A stretch of 42,052 bases of DNA from Bacillota bacterium (GTDB lineage Bacteria; Bacillota; TC1). The notes under the pieces are model-generated. The model was not told the origin of the DNA. It made no database searches and saw only the letters and a list, made by a program, of their open reading frames with translations. How positions within the stretch are numbered: the first letter of the stretch is position 1; every line of letters starts with the position of its first letter. A program made the position numbers and the translations under genes. Below are positions 1-9,385 of this stretch, piece after piece. Location of the stretch: assembly GCA_024635955.1 (NCBI GenBank), contig JAGXHX010000061.1, positions 1 to 42,052 on the forward strand, read 5' to 3'.

Positions 1-599
1 AGATTACCCTCGATGTGATTACAATATTTTAATAGAGCCCTTGGACTAAGACTCGTTTTAACTTCTACTACCATATTTAAAAACATACCTTGATCTTCAT
101 ATCCAAATGGATCTGTTTCATAAACTTTACTTATTTTAGTAACTTCAATTTCTTTATTAAATTCTAATTGGTGTATAGCAGAATTCAAATAACCTTCTCT
201 ATCGCCTAGATTACTACCAAGTCCTATATAGGAAATCAATTCACGCTTAATTTCTTGTTGAATACCAAAATAATCACAAGTTACAGGGATAGGAACTTCT
301 GGTTTCATAACAAATACTTGCACAGATTTAATTCTAAAGAACTTATCGATAATTGCTTTGCCAATATCATAACCTAACTGTTCCAAAATTTTGTATTTTT
401 TACTGAAAAACACCTCATTTACAACATCATAAATATCAACATAACTTACAGAATCATCCAAATCTCCGCTTGTATGAGATAAACTTAATTCCCCATAAGC
501 CTCAATAGTGACTCTAAATCGTTGTCCTAAAATATTCTCCTCGGGAAAATAGCCGTGGTAGCCATAAAATTCAAGGTTGCTTAATACAATCTTATCCAA
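1..599 (-). CDS. folBK: Bifunctional dihydroneopterin aldolase (FolB) / 6-hydroxymethyl-7,8-dihydropterin pyrophosphokinase (FolK), C-terminus truncated by window edge
   Basis: Manual reverse-strand translation from TTG at 599: MDKIVLSNLEFYGYHGYFPEENILGQRFRVTIEAY...SVQVFVMKPEVPIPVTCDYFGIQQEIKRELISYIGLGSNLGDREGYLNSAIHQLE...; FolB start motif plus HPPK signature YIGLGSNLGDRE in one open frame. RBS-like GAGGAAA upstream. Not in ORF track (TTG start, runs off edge). Confidence 0.88.
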   Translation of the reverse strand, partial: MDKIVLSNLEFYGYHGYFPEENILGQRFRVTIEAYGELSLSHTSGDLDDSVSYVDIYDVVNEVFFSKKYKILEQLGYDIGKAIIDKFFRIKSVQVFVMKPEVPIPVTCDYFGIQQEIKRELISYIGLGSNLGDREGYLNSAIHQLEFNKEIEVTKISKVYETDPFGYEDQGMFLNMVVEVKTSLSPRALLKYCNHIEGN

Positions 600-1335
600 A
601 ACATTTCCTCCTATCTATTTCCTTTTCTAAATAATATGATTCATTAATTTTATTTAAGGTCTTTTGATCACAAATTATATTATTTTCTCTTATACCTTCT
701 ACTTTCAATATTTCTATAAGAGAATTACTGATAAAAATACCATCTGAATGTATAAAGTCATCAATAGTATAATCCCCTTCAATACAATCATTAGATTTTA
801 TTATAACTTCTCTAACTATTCCATTTAACAAACCATTTTTTAAAGCTGGTATATGAATTATTCCGGATTTTATAAAATATATATTTGCTATTGAACAACT
901 AGTAACAAAACCTTTTTCATTTAAATAAATAGTATCTAAAAAACCTGATTTTCTAGCTTTATTAAGTTCAATCAGTCTTTCTAAGTAATCATTTGTTTTA
1001 TATAAATATTTTTTGTCATTACTACTTCTAATAATAGAAGATAAATCTAAAAAACCAGACTCATTATATTTTACATCTCTAAATGATAAAATACAACCAT
1101 CAATACTACAAACTAATCTTCCACCAAATTTCCCATTCTTAGGAATATTATTATAAAGAAATGCTTTAATACTTTTTTTATTTATCTTTAAATCAAATAA
1201 ATCATTACAAGCTTTTTCTAATCTGTTTAAATGTTTATCAAAGAAAAATGGATGACCATCTTCAATTAAAAATGTTTCAAAAACACTATTGTCATATTCG
1301 ATTATGCTATTATTTTTATCAATTTTATAATTCAA
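592..1335 (-). CDS. pabC: Aminodeoxychorismate lyase (class IV aminotransferase)
   Basis: ORF 247 aa; class IV aminotransferase-like (FLDTIYLNEKGFVTSCSIANIYFI, GLLNGIVREVII); follows pabA-pabB. Confidence 0.85.
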   Translation of the reverse strand: MNYKIDKNNSIIEYDNSVFETFLIEDGHPFFFDKHLNRLEKACNDLFDLKINKKSIKAFLYNNIPKNGKFGGRLVCSIDGCILSFRDVKYNESGFLDLSSIIRSSNDKKYLYKTNDYLERLIELNKARKSGFLDTIYLNEKGFVTSCSIANIYFIKSGIIHIPALKNGLLNGIVREVIIKSNDCIEGDYTIDDFIHSDGIFISNSLIEILKVEGIRENNIICDQKTLNKINESYYLEKEIDRRKCFG

Positions 1336-2641
1336 GCTCCAAACTCCTTTTTAAACCTAATCCTTTATGTTCAGTTTCAATAAATTCAGAATTACACTTT
1401 GATTTCCAGGTTATACCACCACCAACATTATAATTGAATATATCATCTTCAACGACTATGGTTCTAATTGCAATATTAAAATCAAAATCCCCATTATTTT
1501 TAATATATCCAATTGCACCAGTATATATACCTCTAGGAAACTCTTCAAGTTCATCAATAATTTCTATAGCTCTTTTTTTAGGTGTACCAGTTATTGATCC
1601 TCCAGGAAACAATCTATAAAGAACATCAAAGGGACTTAATCCAGCTTCAATTTCGCTTGTTATGGTGCTAACCAAATGATGAACTGTTTCATAGGTTTCA
1701 AGTTTGAAAAGCTCTTTTACACTAACGCTTCCACTTTTACTCACTCTACTTAAATCATTTCTTGCTAAATCAACAATCATTAATAATTCGCTTTTATCTT
1801 TTTCACTTTTTTTTAGTTTATATCTATTTATATAATCTGAAATAACATTATTCCCTCTTTCAATTGTACCTTTTATAGGACGTGTTTCTAATATGCCAAA
1901 AGTTGATTTTATTAGTCTTTCTGGAGAGCTTGACAATATAGACCAATTGTTATGTCTAATAAAGGCTGAAAAAGGTGCTGGATTAGTATTTCTTAACTTT
2001 AGATACATGTAATTATAATTTATATTATTTATCCGTCCGGTAAACCTTCTGGTATAATTGATTTGGTAAACGTCACCTTCATAAATATAATCTTTGATTG
2101 TTTTAATTTTTTTTGAATATTCCTTGAATCTTTCATGATATGAAAATTGATAAATGTTACTAGCAACCTTCTTGTTTTTCCTTTTATAATTTTCAATCCT
2201 TTTATAGATTTCAATAGCATTCTCTTCATATTCATGGTCAAAATATATTGAAAACTTGTTATCATTAATATTCTTTACTATAACAATAGGATAATAACCT
2301 AAAAAACCTAGTGGAATTTTAGAGTTAAAAGTAAACCTGCTTTTAACATCTATGAATGTCATCCCTAAATCATAAGTTAAAAAAGAAAAAAAACTAGGAA
2401 AGGTGATTTTATCTGCACCTTTCCTGTATCTTTTATAAAAATCATTTAATTTTTCAATTGCAACTAAACCACCTGAATCAATCACAATAAAATCTATAGG
2501 GTTAATCCCGATATATGTATAAAGGCTTTGTGTATCATTTTCCCTATTACTTTCTAACATAAAAAAATAATCTTCATCTTTAAATATATCTACTATATCT
2601 TCTATTATTATATTTTTTTTTAAATCAATATGTTTTTCCAT
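1325..2641 (-). CDS. pabB: Aminodeoxychorismate synthase component I
   Basis: Chorismate-binding motifs PIKGTIERG, SELLMIVDLARNDLSRVSKSGSV, FPGGSITGTPKKRAIEIIDELE, GYIKNNGDFDFNIAIRT; PIKGT is PabB-type. Confidence 0.93.
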   Translation of the reverse strand: MEKHIDLKKNIIIEDIVDIFKDEDYFFMLESNRENDTQSLYTYIGINPIDFIVIDSGGLVAIEKLNDFYKRYRKGADKITFPSFFSFLTYDLGMTFIDVKSRFTFNSKIPLGFLGYYPIVIVKNINDNKFSIYFDHEYEENAIEIYKRIENYKRKNKKVASNIYQFSYHERFKEYSKKIKTIKDYIYEGDVYQINYTRRFTGRINNINYNYMYLKLRNTNPAPFSAFIRHNNWSILSSSPERLIKSTFGILETRPIKGTIERGNNVISDYINRYKLKKSEKDKSELLMIVDLARNDLSRVSKSGSVSVKELFKLETYETVHHLVSTITSEIEAGLSPFDVLYRLFPGGSITGTPKKRAIEIIDELEEFPRGIYTGAIGYIKNNGDFDFNIAIRTIVVEDDIFNYNVGGGITWKSKCNSEFIETEHKGLGLKRSLELEL

Positions 2642-3209
2642 TATTTATCCTTAAAAAATTGTTAAATAAATCTAATCCTTGTTCTGTTAATATTGCTTCA
2701 GGATGATACTGTACTCCATATAACATCATCTTTTTATTTTCAATGCTCATTATGGTTCCATCCTTTAATTTTGATGTTATAGTAAACATCTTATCTAAAT
2801 TACTTTCATCAATTGATAATGAATGATATCTAGTAACCTTTAAAGGGTTTTTTATATTGATATATAGTCCATCATTATCATGATAAATTTTATCAACTAC
2901 ACCATGTACAGGATGCCCTTTTATCAAAGTTCCCTTATGCATATAATTTATACATTGATAACCAAGGCAAACTCCTAATATTGGTATTTTACCTTCGTAT
3001 AATCTAATTAACTCAAGTGATAATCCAGCATTTTCAGGTCTTTTAGGCCCTGGTGAAATTATTATATGATTGATATTATTAAAATTAATGTCAAATATAC
3101 TAATATCGTCATTATTTTTCACAATGACATCTTGTTTTAAGATTTTTAAATATTCATATATATTAAATGTGAAAGAATCATAATTATTTATTAAAAGTAC
3201 CATTTTCAT
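2625..3209 (-). CDS. pabA: Aminodeoxychorismate/anthranilate synthase glutamine amidotransferase component
   Basis: Class I GATase: INNYDSFTFNIYEYL, GVCLGYQCI, GVQYHPEAILTEQG. Confidence 0.92.
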   Translation of the reverse strand: MKMVLLINNYDSFTFNIYEYLKILKQDVIVKNNDDISIFDINFNNINHIIISPGPKRPENAGLSLELIRLYEGKIPILGVCLGYQCINYMHKGTLIKGHPVHGVVDKIYHDNDGLYINIKNPLKVTRYHSLSIDESNLDKMFTITSKLKDGTIMSIENKKMMLYGVQYHPEAILTEQGLDLFNNFLRINNGKTY

Positions 3210-3302
3210 ACCTCTTCTGCAATATTATAACATAAATAAAGCTTAAAACAGGGAAAAACAATAAAAGATAATATATAATATAGTTAGAGTAAGGAGGATT
3301 AT

Positions 3303-4076
3303 ATGTATGACGAATTAAAAGTTGCTTTAAAAGCAGGCGAAATCATGTTAAGAAATGGCTCAGAAACTTTCAGAGTCCAATATATAATTAAAAAAATGCT
3401 TACTGATTTAGATATCATTTCTAAAGATGTGATTGTAATTGGAAGAGCAATTATAGTTTCTATTGAGATGAAAGATAAATATCCGATAACTTTGACTAAA
3501 AGCATTGTAAAAAGAATGAATAACTTACAAAAGTTATCATTAGTTACTAAAGTAGCTGATGATTATTCTAAACATAAAATTAGTATCAATGAAACCATGA
3601 ATAAACTTAATAATATAGACAATATTATAACATATCCATTTTGGTTAAGAGTAATTGGTACAGGTTTGGGAACATTTTCATTTACATTGGGCTTTGGTGG
3701 TTCATTTACTGGTGCGGTTGCAATTTTTTTAATTACTTTGTTTCCAGCATATTTCATAGAAATATTATACAAGAATAATGTTCCATACTTTATATCTAAT
3801 ATACTTGCCGGAGCATTAATCAGTACCTTAAGTCTTATTGTCTTTAATTTTTACCCATTATTACAATATGATAAAATGATTGCAAGTGCAATTGTTATTC
3901 TTACTCCCGGAATTGCTGCTATAACTGCTATTCGAGATGTTGTTAATGGAGATTTCATTACTGGTGCCAGTAGAGGAATTGAAGCTATTCTATCAGCAAC
4001 TGCATTAAGCATTGGAGTAGGCTTTATCTTTGCTTTATATGTATTTATTACAGGAGGTGGAGTATGGCAATTCTAG
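3303..4076 (+). CDS. Threonine/serine exporter family protein, ThrE N-terminal half (DUF1212)
   Basis: ORF 257 aa; GEIMLRNGSETFRVQYIIKKM and multi-TM tail typical of ThrE/DUF1212. Confidence 0.82.
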   Translation: MYDELKVALKAGEIMLRNGSETFRVQYIIKKMLTDLDIISKDVIVIGRAIIVSIEMKDKYPITLTKSIVKRMNNLQKLSLVTKVADDYSKHKISINETMNKLNNIDNIITYPFWLRVIGTGLGTFSFTLGFGGSFTGAVAIFLITLFPAYFIEILYKNNVPYFISNILAGALISTLSLIVFNFYPLLQYDKMIASAIVILTPGIAAITAIRDVVNGDFITGASRGIEAILSATALSIGVGFIFALYVFITGGGVWQF

Positions 4077-4513
4077 AAATAATTATGATGGGTGTAGGCA
4101 CAGGTTTTATAAGCATAGCCTTAGAAGCTAGTAAAGAGGATTTACCAATAAATGCTATGCTCGGATCTATTTGTTGGGCTACCTATTTATACGCATTACA
4201 AACTTTTGATAATAGTTTGCTATCTGTATTTTTAGCTTCGTTTTTAATTTCTTTCTTATCAATATATTTAACTAGAAGAATCGGAAAACCTCTACAAGTA
4301 TATTTAATAGCTGGTATTATACCACTTCTGCCTGGTCTGAATATTTTTTATATGGTATTTGGTTTTGTTAATCAAGATTCCAAAGCAATCATAGAAAACG
4401 CTACTCTTACTATTCAAATACTTGCAATTATAGTTTTAAGTCTAGTATTTGCTTCATCGATTACACGATTGCTAAAACGTTTAAATTTCACTAAAAAAAG
4501 ATCAGGGAATTAA
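4064..4513 (+). CDS. Threonine/serine exporter family protein, ThrE C-terminal half (DUF3815)
   Basis: ORF 149 aa; multi-TM; IAGIIPLLPGLNIFYMVFG; overlaps the previous gene by 13 bp. Confidence 0.8.
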   Translation: MAILEIIMMGVGTGFISIALEASKEDLPINAMLGSICWATYLYALQTFDNSLLSVFLASFLISFLSIYLTRRIGKPLQVYLIAGIIPLLPGLNIFYMVFGFVNQDSKAIIENATLTIQILAIIVLSLVFASSITRLLKRLNFTKKRSGN

Positions 4514-4530
4514 TCCCTGATCTTTTTTTC
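4496..4530 (+). terminator. Rho-independent terminator downstream of thrE pair
   Basis: AAAAAGATCAGGGA attaa TCCCTGATCTTTTTTT: long stem plus T-run; A-rich other side may also terminate the opposing operon. Confidence 0.88.
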
Positions 4531-4552
4531 ATGTGATTTTATTATTTAAATT

Positions 4553-6226
4553 TTATAGTAAATCTTTATAATTTGTTAAAATACTATTTATTGTAGAAGG
4601 CGCCAATTGACCTAATGAGCATAAGGATGATGATTCCATCAATTGAGTTAATGTAGCTAATTTTTCTAAATTGATTTCATTCTTTTCACCTTTGCTAATT
4701 TTATCTAATAATTCTGCTGTTCTTTTAGTTCCTTCTCTACAAGGCACACATTTACCACATGATTCCTTAACTGCAAATTCCATTGATTGCTTAGCTAAAT
4801 CCATCATTGATGTTTTACCAGCAATTACATAGATACTTGTTCCTTCCATTACACCAGAAATTAATCCATATTTTGAAGGTGTATCTAAATCTACCCCTTT
4901 ATCAAGTTTATTTAGAGGTAAAATTTGACCAATAGGACCACCAATTCTAACTCCTAATAATTCACCAATAGCACCACCAGCGTAATTATCAATAATTTCT
5001 TTTATTGTTGTGTTTGTTGGAACTTCAACAAGTGCAGGTGTCGTAACATCACCTTCAATTGATATGATTTTCATTCCAGGATTTTTTTCTGTTCCTATAG
5101 CTTTATATGCTTCAACTCCTAAATTAATTACATCAGCAACATTTATTAGAGTTTCTACATTTGCAACTAAATTAGTATAAACTATAGCAGCAACAGGACA
5201 TACTGACATACAAGTACCACATTTTATACATGCGTTTGGATCAATAATATGTAATTTTTTAGGTGCACTTTCAATACAAAAAACAGGGCAGTTTTTAGCA
5301 CATTTTGTACAACCTATGCATTTATCAGTAATAAAATACTCTAAAGGTTTACCATTTATACCAAATGACCTATTATTAATTTTTTTCTCACGATGTATAT
5401 TAATATCTCTTTCAATATATTCATCAACTTCAACTTCTCTTGGACTAATGAAGTTATCATCAGAAAATCTTACTTCTATATCAAAGGAAAAGTCCTTGCC
5501 CAATACCTTAACACCTAAAATGCCAGCTGCATATGAATCTTGAACTGCTTTTTCCATCTCTTTAGTAAAAGTTGTATAAATGTATCCACGATTTGCTCCA
5601 AGAGAATATCCAGCAATAATCATACCTTCAATCAATTTAAATGGATTGTCATTAATTATTTTTGCATCTAAAGAGTTGTTTTTGATATCAGCATTACAAA
5701 TAATGCCTTTATTATTAATATCTAAATTATTAGCAATTAATTCCCATTTAACACCAGCTGCAAAACCACCATCACCTCTACCTTTAAAACCTGAATCTTT
5801 TAAAGTTTGAATAGTATTAACACTTGAATTCGATAATACTTTTGATAAGGCACTAAATCCTCCATTAGCAATATAAGTATCAATATCCTTTAATTTACTT
5901 AAAGAATATATCTCATTTTTCTTAATTGACTCAATATCCTTTGAAGTATACTTTTTGTTTACAGATGCTACATAATTGTTTTGTACTTCTGTATAATCAA
6001 CAGACTGGTCAGTTAAAAATGAATAATATTGTATTAAATTATCTATACGAGAAATTGGTGCTCCTAATATCTCTTCAATAAGAAGAACAATATCTTTAGG
6101 AATATAACCAATTAATTCTTGAGATTTTAACAAAGCAGCCATTAAAACGCCCTTTGCTTCTCTATTGTCGTTCATATATTCAACTAATTTATCAACTATA
6201 ACTTTGTTTTTTTCTATTACAAACAT
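4553..6226 (-). CDS. NuoE(truncated)-NuoF-like subunit with inserted 2[4Fe-4S] ferredoxin domain; putative electron-transfer partner of the formate dehydrogenase
   Basis: NuoE helical N-terminus (KSQELIGYIPKDIVLLIEEILGAPISRIDNLIQYYSF), NuoF-like DSGFKGRGDGGFAAGVKW, CNADIKNNSLDAKI, KLIEGMIIAGYSLGANRGYIY, then CIGCTKCAKNCPVFCIESAPKKLHIIDPNACIKCGTCMSVCPVAAI, then NuoF SLBB region and CGKCVPCREGTKR. Confidence 0.85.
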   Translation of the reverse strand: MFVIEKNKVIVDKLVEYMNDNREAKGVLMAALLKSQELIGYIPKDIVLLIEEILGAPISRIDNLIQYYSFLTDQSVDYTEVQNNYVASVNKKYTSKDIESIKKNEIYSLSKLKDIDTYIANGGFSALSKVLSNSSVNTIQTLKDSGFKGRGDGGFAAGVKWELIANNLDINNKGIICNADIKNNSLDAKIINDNPFKLIEGMIIAGYSLGANRGYIYTTFTKEMEKAVQDSYAAGILGVKVLGKDFSFDIEVRFSDDNFISPREVEVDEYIERDINIHREKKINNRSFGINGKPLEYFITDKCIGCTKCAKNCPVFCIESAPKKLHIIDPNACIKCGTCMSVCPVAAIVYTNLVANVETLINVADVINLGVEAYKAIGTEKNPGMKIISIEGDVTTPALVEVPTNTTIKEIIDNYAGGAIGELLGVRIGGPIGQILPLNKLDKGVDLDTPSKYGLISGVMEGTSIYVIAGKTSMMDLAKQSMEFAVKESCGKCVPCREGTKRTAELLDKISKGEKNEINLEKLATLTQLMESSSLCSLGQLAPSTINSILTNYKDLL

Positions 6227-6227
6227 C

Positions 6228-8903
6228 TTAGGCCTCCTTTGCTAATTTTACTGCAGTAACTTTATATTCAGCAGTTTTAGTTACTGGATCATATGCTGAG
6301 TTTGTTAACTCATTAACAGGTGACTCATGAAAATGGAAGGTCATATAGATGGTTCCTGGTTGAACGCGTTTAGTGATTTTCACATTAGCAGTAACAGAAC
6401 CTCTTCGTGATGTTACTCTAACTATACTATCTTTATTCAGATCATATATTTTAGCATCTTCAGGATGTATTTCTACTCTCTCCACTGGGCTTATTGCATC
6501 TAAGGTTTCAGAAATTCTAGTAGATACATTATAGTGATATAACATTCTACCAGTATTCATTAGTACTGGATACTCATCATCTACTAATTCTGCAGGTGGT
6601 AGGTATTCAATAGGTAACATCAGACCTTTTCCTCTAACAAATTCACAAGCATGCAAAAATTTACTTCCTGGACTGTCTATTGTAAGGCAACCCCATTGTA
6701 AGCCATCTTTATCAATTCTGTCATAAGTAATACCAGCATATGTAGGCATTGTTTTTCTTATTTCTTCAAATATTTCTTCTTCGGAATTATAATCAAAACC
6801 TTTATAGCCTAATCTTTTAGCAATTTCTGCTACCATTTTCCAGTCAAGCATTACGCCTTTTGGTGGTTCTACTGCTTTCCTTACTCTTTGTACTCTTCTT
6901 TCAGTATTTGTAAAAGTACCATCTTTTTCGGCATATAGAGTAGCCGGAAGAATAACATGAGCTAATTTAGCTGTTTCTGTTAAGAAAATATTTTGAACAA
7001 CTAATAACTCTAAGCTTGACATCGCTTTTCTAACATGGTTAGCATCTGGATCTGTCAATACTGGATCTTCACCCATAACATACATTGCCTTTACATCACC
7101 ATCAACAATTCCATCAAGCATCTCTGGTATTCTTAAACCTTTATGATCACTTAATTTCACACCCCAGTATTTCTCGAACACTTCAATATTATCTTTATCG
7201 TCACATGCTTTGTATCCTGGGAAATAGTTTGGTAGAGCAGCCATATCACATGCTCCTTGAACATTATTTTGGCCTCTCAAAGGATTAATCCCAGCATGTT
7301 CAAATCCTATATGGCCAGTTAGCATGCCCAGATTAGCTAAATTCATTACATTATCAGTACCAGTAGTATGTTCTGTTATACCTAATGTATAGAATATACC
7401 AGCTTTCTTAGTATTTGCATATAATTTTGCTGTTTTGTAAAGCATATCTTTACTAATACCTGTAATTTCTTCAACAACTTCTGGAGGATAATTAGCTACA
7501 TTCTCTTTTAGGCTTTCATAACCTGTGCATCTATTTGCAATGTAATCAGCATCTTGCCAATTTTCTTTAATAATAATGTGCATTAATCCATTAATTAAAG
7601 CAGCATCTGTTCCTGATTTTAATCTAAGATGATATTTAGCCATAGTTGCTAATTCTGTTTTTCTTGGATCTATAACTATTAATTTTGATCCTTTTTGAAC
7701 AGCTCTTTTCATTTTATTACCAATAATCGGATGAGCTTCAGTAGCATTTGAACCGATGATGAACAATACATCATTACCTTCAACTTCTTCAATTGAATTA
7801 GTCATAGCTCCACTACCTAATGTAGTTGCAAGACCTGCAACTGTAGGAGCATGTCAGGTTCGAGCGCAATGGTCAACGTTATTTGTTCCAAAACCAGCTC
7901 TAAATAATTTTTGAAAAATAAAATTATCTTCATTTTTACAACGAGCTGATGATAAGCCAGTTATTGAATCAGCCCCATACTTATCTTTGATTTCTTTAAT
8001 TTTATTCACAATATATTCAAAAGCTTCATCATATGACACTTCTACAAACACACCATCTTTTTTTATTAAAGGAGTCGTTAATCTTTGTTTACTACTAATC
8101 ATATCTGTATGATATCTACCTTTTACACATAAAGAAGTCCCATTAACTGTTGCTTCTTCAAGTGGCGTAACGCCAATTACTTTTCCATCTACAACATTCA
8201 AATCAAAGTTACAACCAGTACCACAGAAAGGACAGGTGGTTCTAACTTTTTTAATTTTAGAAGGTTCTATATTTGCAAGTTGTTTATTAATCAAAGAACC
8301 TGTTGGACAAACACTAACACATTGACCGCATAAGCGACAATTATCCGTGCTTATAGGTAAATCAAATGCTGTAGCTATTTTCGTATTAAACCCTTTACCC
8401 AAGAAATCAATTGTATGTGAAATTTGTATTTGATCACAAGTGCTTACACATTGTCCACATAATATACATTTATTAGGGTCACGAATATATGCTTCATTAG
8501 CAGAATCAATTTCGTAATTTTTCTTCTCTCCATCATAACTACCTTTAAGAACTTCATATTCTTTTGCATATTCTTGAAACTTATTATTACCCACTTTCAC
8601 TTGAGTAAATAATCCTTCCGGGTGATTAGAAATCAATAAATCCAGTATTTCTCTCCTGGATTTCAGAACTTTATCAGAATGGGTTTGTATTACCATTCCC
8701 TCCAAAGGTTTAGTTGAACATGATGCGGCTAAGTTTTTTCTGCCTGTTATTTCTACAACACACATCCTGCATCCAGCAAATAACTTCAATTTTTCATTAT
8801 AACAAAGAGTTGGAATATCTATGCCATTTTCTCTGGCAATTTCCAGCAGACTCTTTTCCGCACTTGTTTCCATCTTTTGACCATTAAGTGTAATTGAAAC
8901 CAT
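6228..8903 (-). CDS. fdhA: Selenocysteine-containing formate dehydrogenase alpha subunit (Sec at codon 350, in-frame UGA at 7854-7856)
   Basis: The two listed ORFs (7854..8903 and 6228..7805) are one frame interrupted by a single TGA: ...[38 protein letters not shown]..., matching the Sec-FDH motif (CARVUHGPSVAGL in E. coli FdhF). N-terminus has [2Fe-2S] and 2x[4Fe-4S] motifs. Confidence 0.95.
7807..7856 (-). promoter_or_regulatory. Bacterial SECIS element (UGA plus hairpin) in fdhA
   Basis: RNA after UGA: CAU GCUCC UAC AGUUGCA GGUCU UGCAACU ACAUUAG GUA GU GGAGC; 7-bp apical stem AGUUGCA/UGCAACU, loop GGUCU, basal stem GCUCC/GGAGC. Apical GUUGCAGGUCU resembles the E. coli fdhF SECIS (GGUUGCAGGUCUGCACC). 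Confidence 0.9.
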
Positions 8904-8908
8904 AAATG

Positions 8909-9385
8909 TTATTCTCCTTTCAAAAATCTAAATTTAATAAAATCAATGATATTCATAATATCATCAATATTAAAGCAACTATCATTTTCCACTAAATCTG
9001 GAATATTATCAGTAATTATTCCAATTAGGTTATCTAAATTATAATCTATTTCTTTTATGTTTTCTCTTTTTATATAAAATTTTGGGTAAGCAAGTTTTTT
9101 AAAACCTTCTAAAATTATTAAATCAATATCCTTTAAACTTAATATTTTAATAATATCTTCAGGTGATTCTTCTCCGATTAATAAAAAAACTTCTTTAGCC
9201 CCACTTTGTAAAAATCTATCTGTATCTTTGATTTCAGCTATAGAGTTTCTATTTTCTATATGACCATGATGTTTTATTACAGCAATTTTATAATCTTTAT
9301 TGATTTCTTTCAGTATTTTACAGATCAATGTAGTTTTACCTGAATTTGAATATCCTACAAAAGAAATAACAGGTTTAGTATCCAT
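8909..9385 (-). CDS. mobB: Molybdopterin-guanine dinucleotide biosynthesis protein B
   Basis: P-loop GYSNSGKTTLICKI, VIKHHGH, LIILEGFKK. Confidence 0.9.
   Translation of the reverse strand: MDTKPVISFVGYSNSGKTTLICKILKEINKDYKIAVIKHHGHIENRNSIAEIKDTDRFLQSGAKEVFLLIGEESPEDIIKILSLKDIDLIILEGFKKLAYPKFYIKRENIKEIDYNLDNLIGIITDNIPDLVENDSCFNIDDIMNIIDFIKFRFLKGE

Noticed and set aside
1248-1433. Small plus-strand ORF antisense to pabB/pabC, and similar small antisense ORFs across the window (e.g. 5316..5543, 7085..7288, 14556..14882, 25624..26046)
   Set aside because: Fully antisense to strongly supported conserved genes, no family motifs; expected by-products of AT-rich coding DNA.
6228-8903. fdhA as a frameshifted/nonsense pseudogene or two genes
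   Set aside because: Same reading frame, TGA exactly at the catalytic Sec position, and a SECIS hairpin follows.
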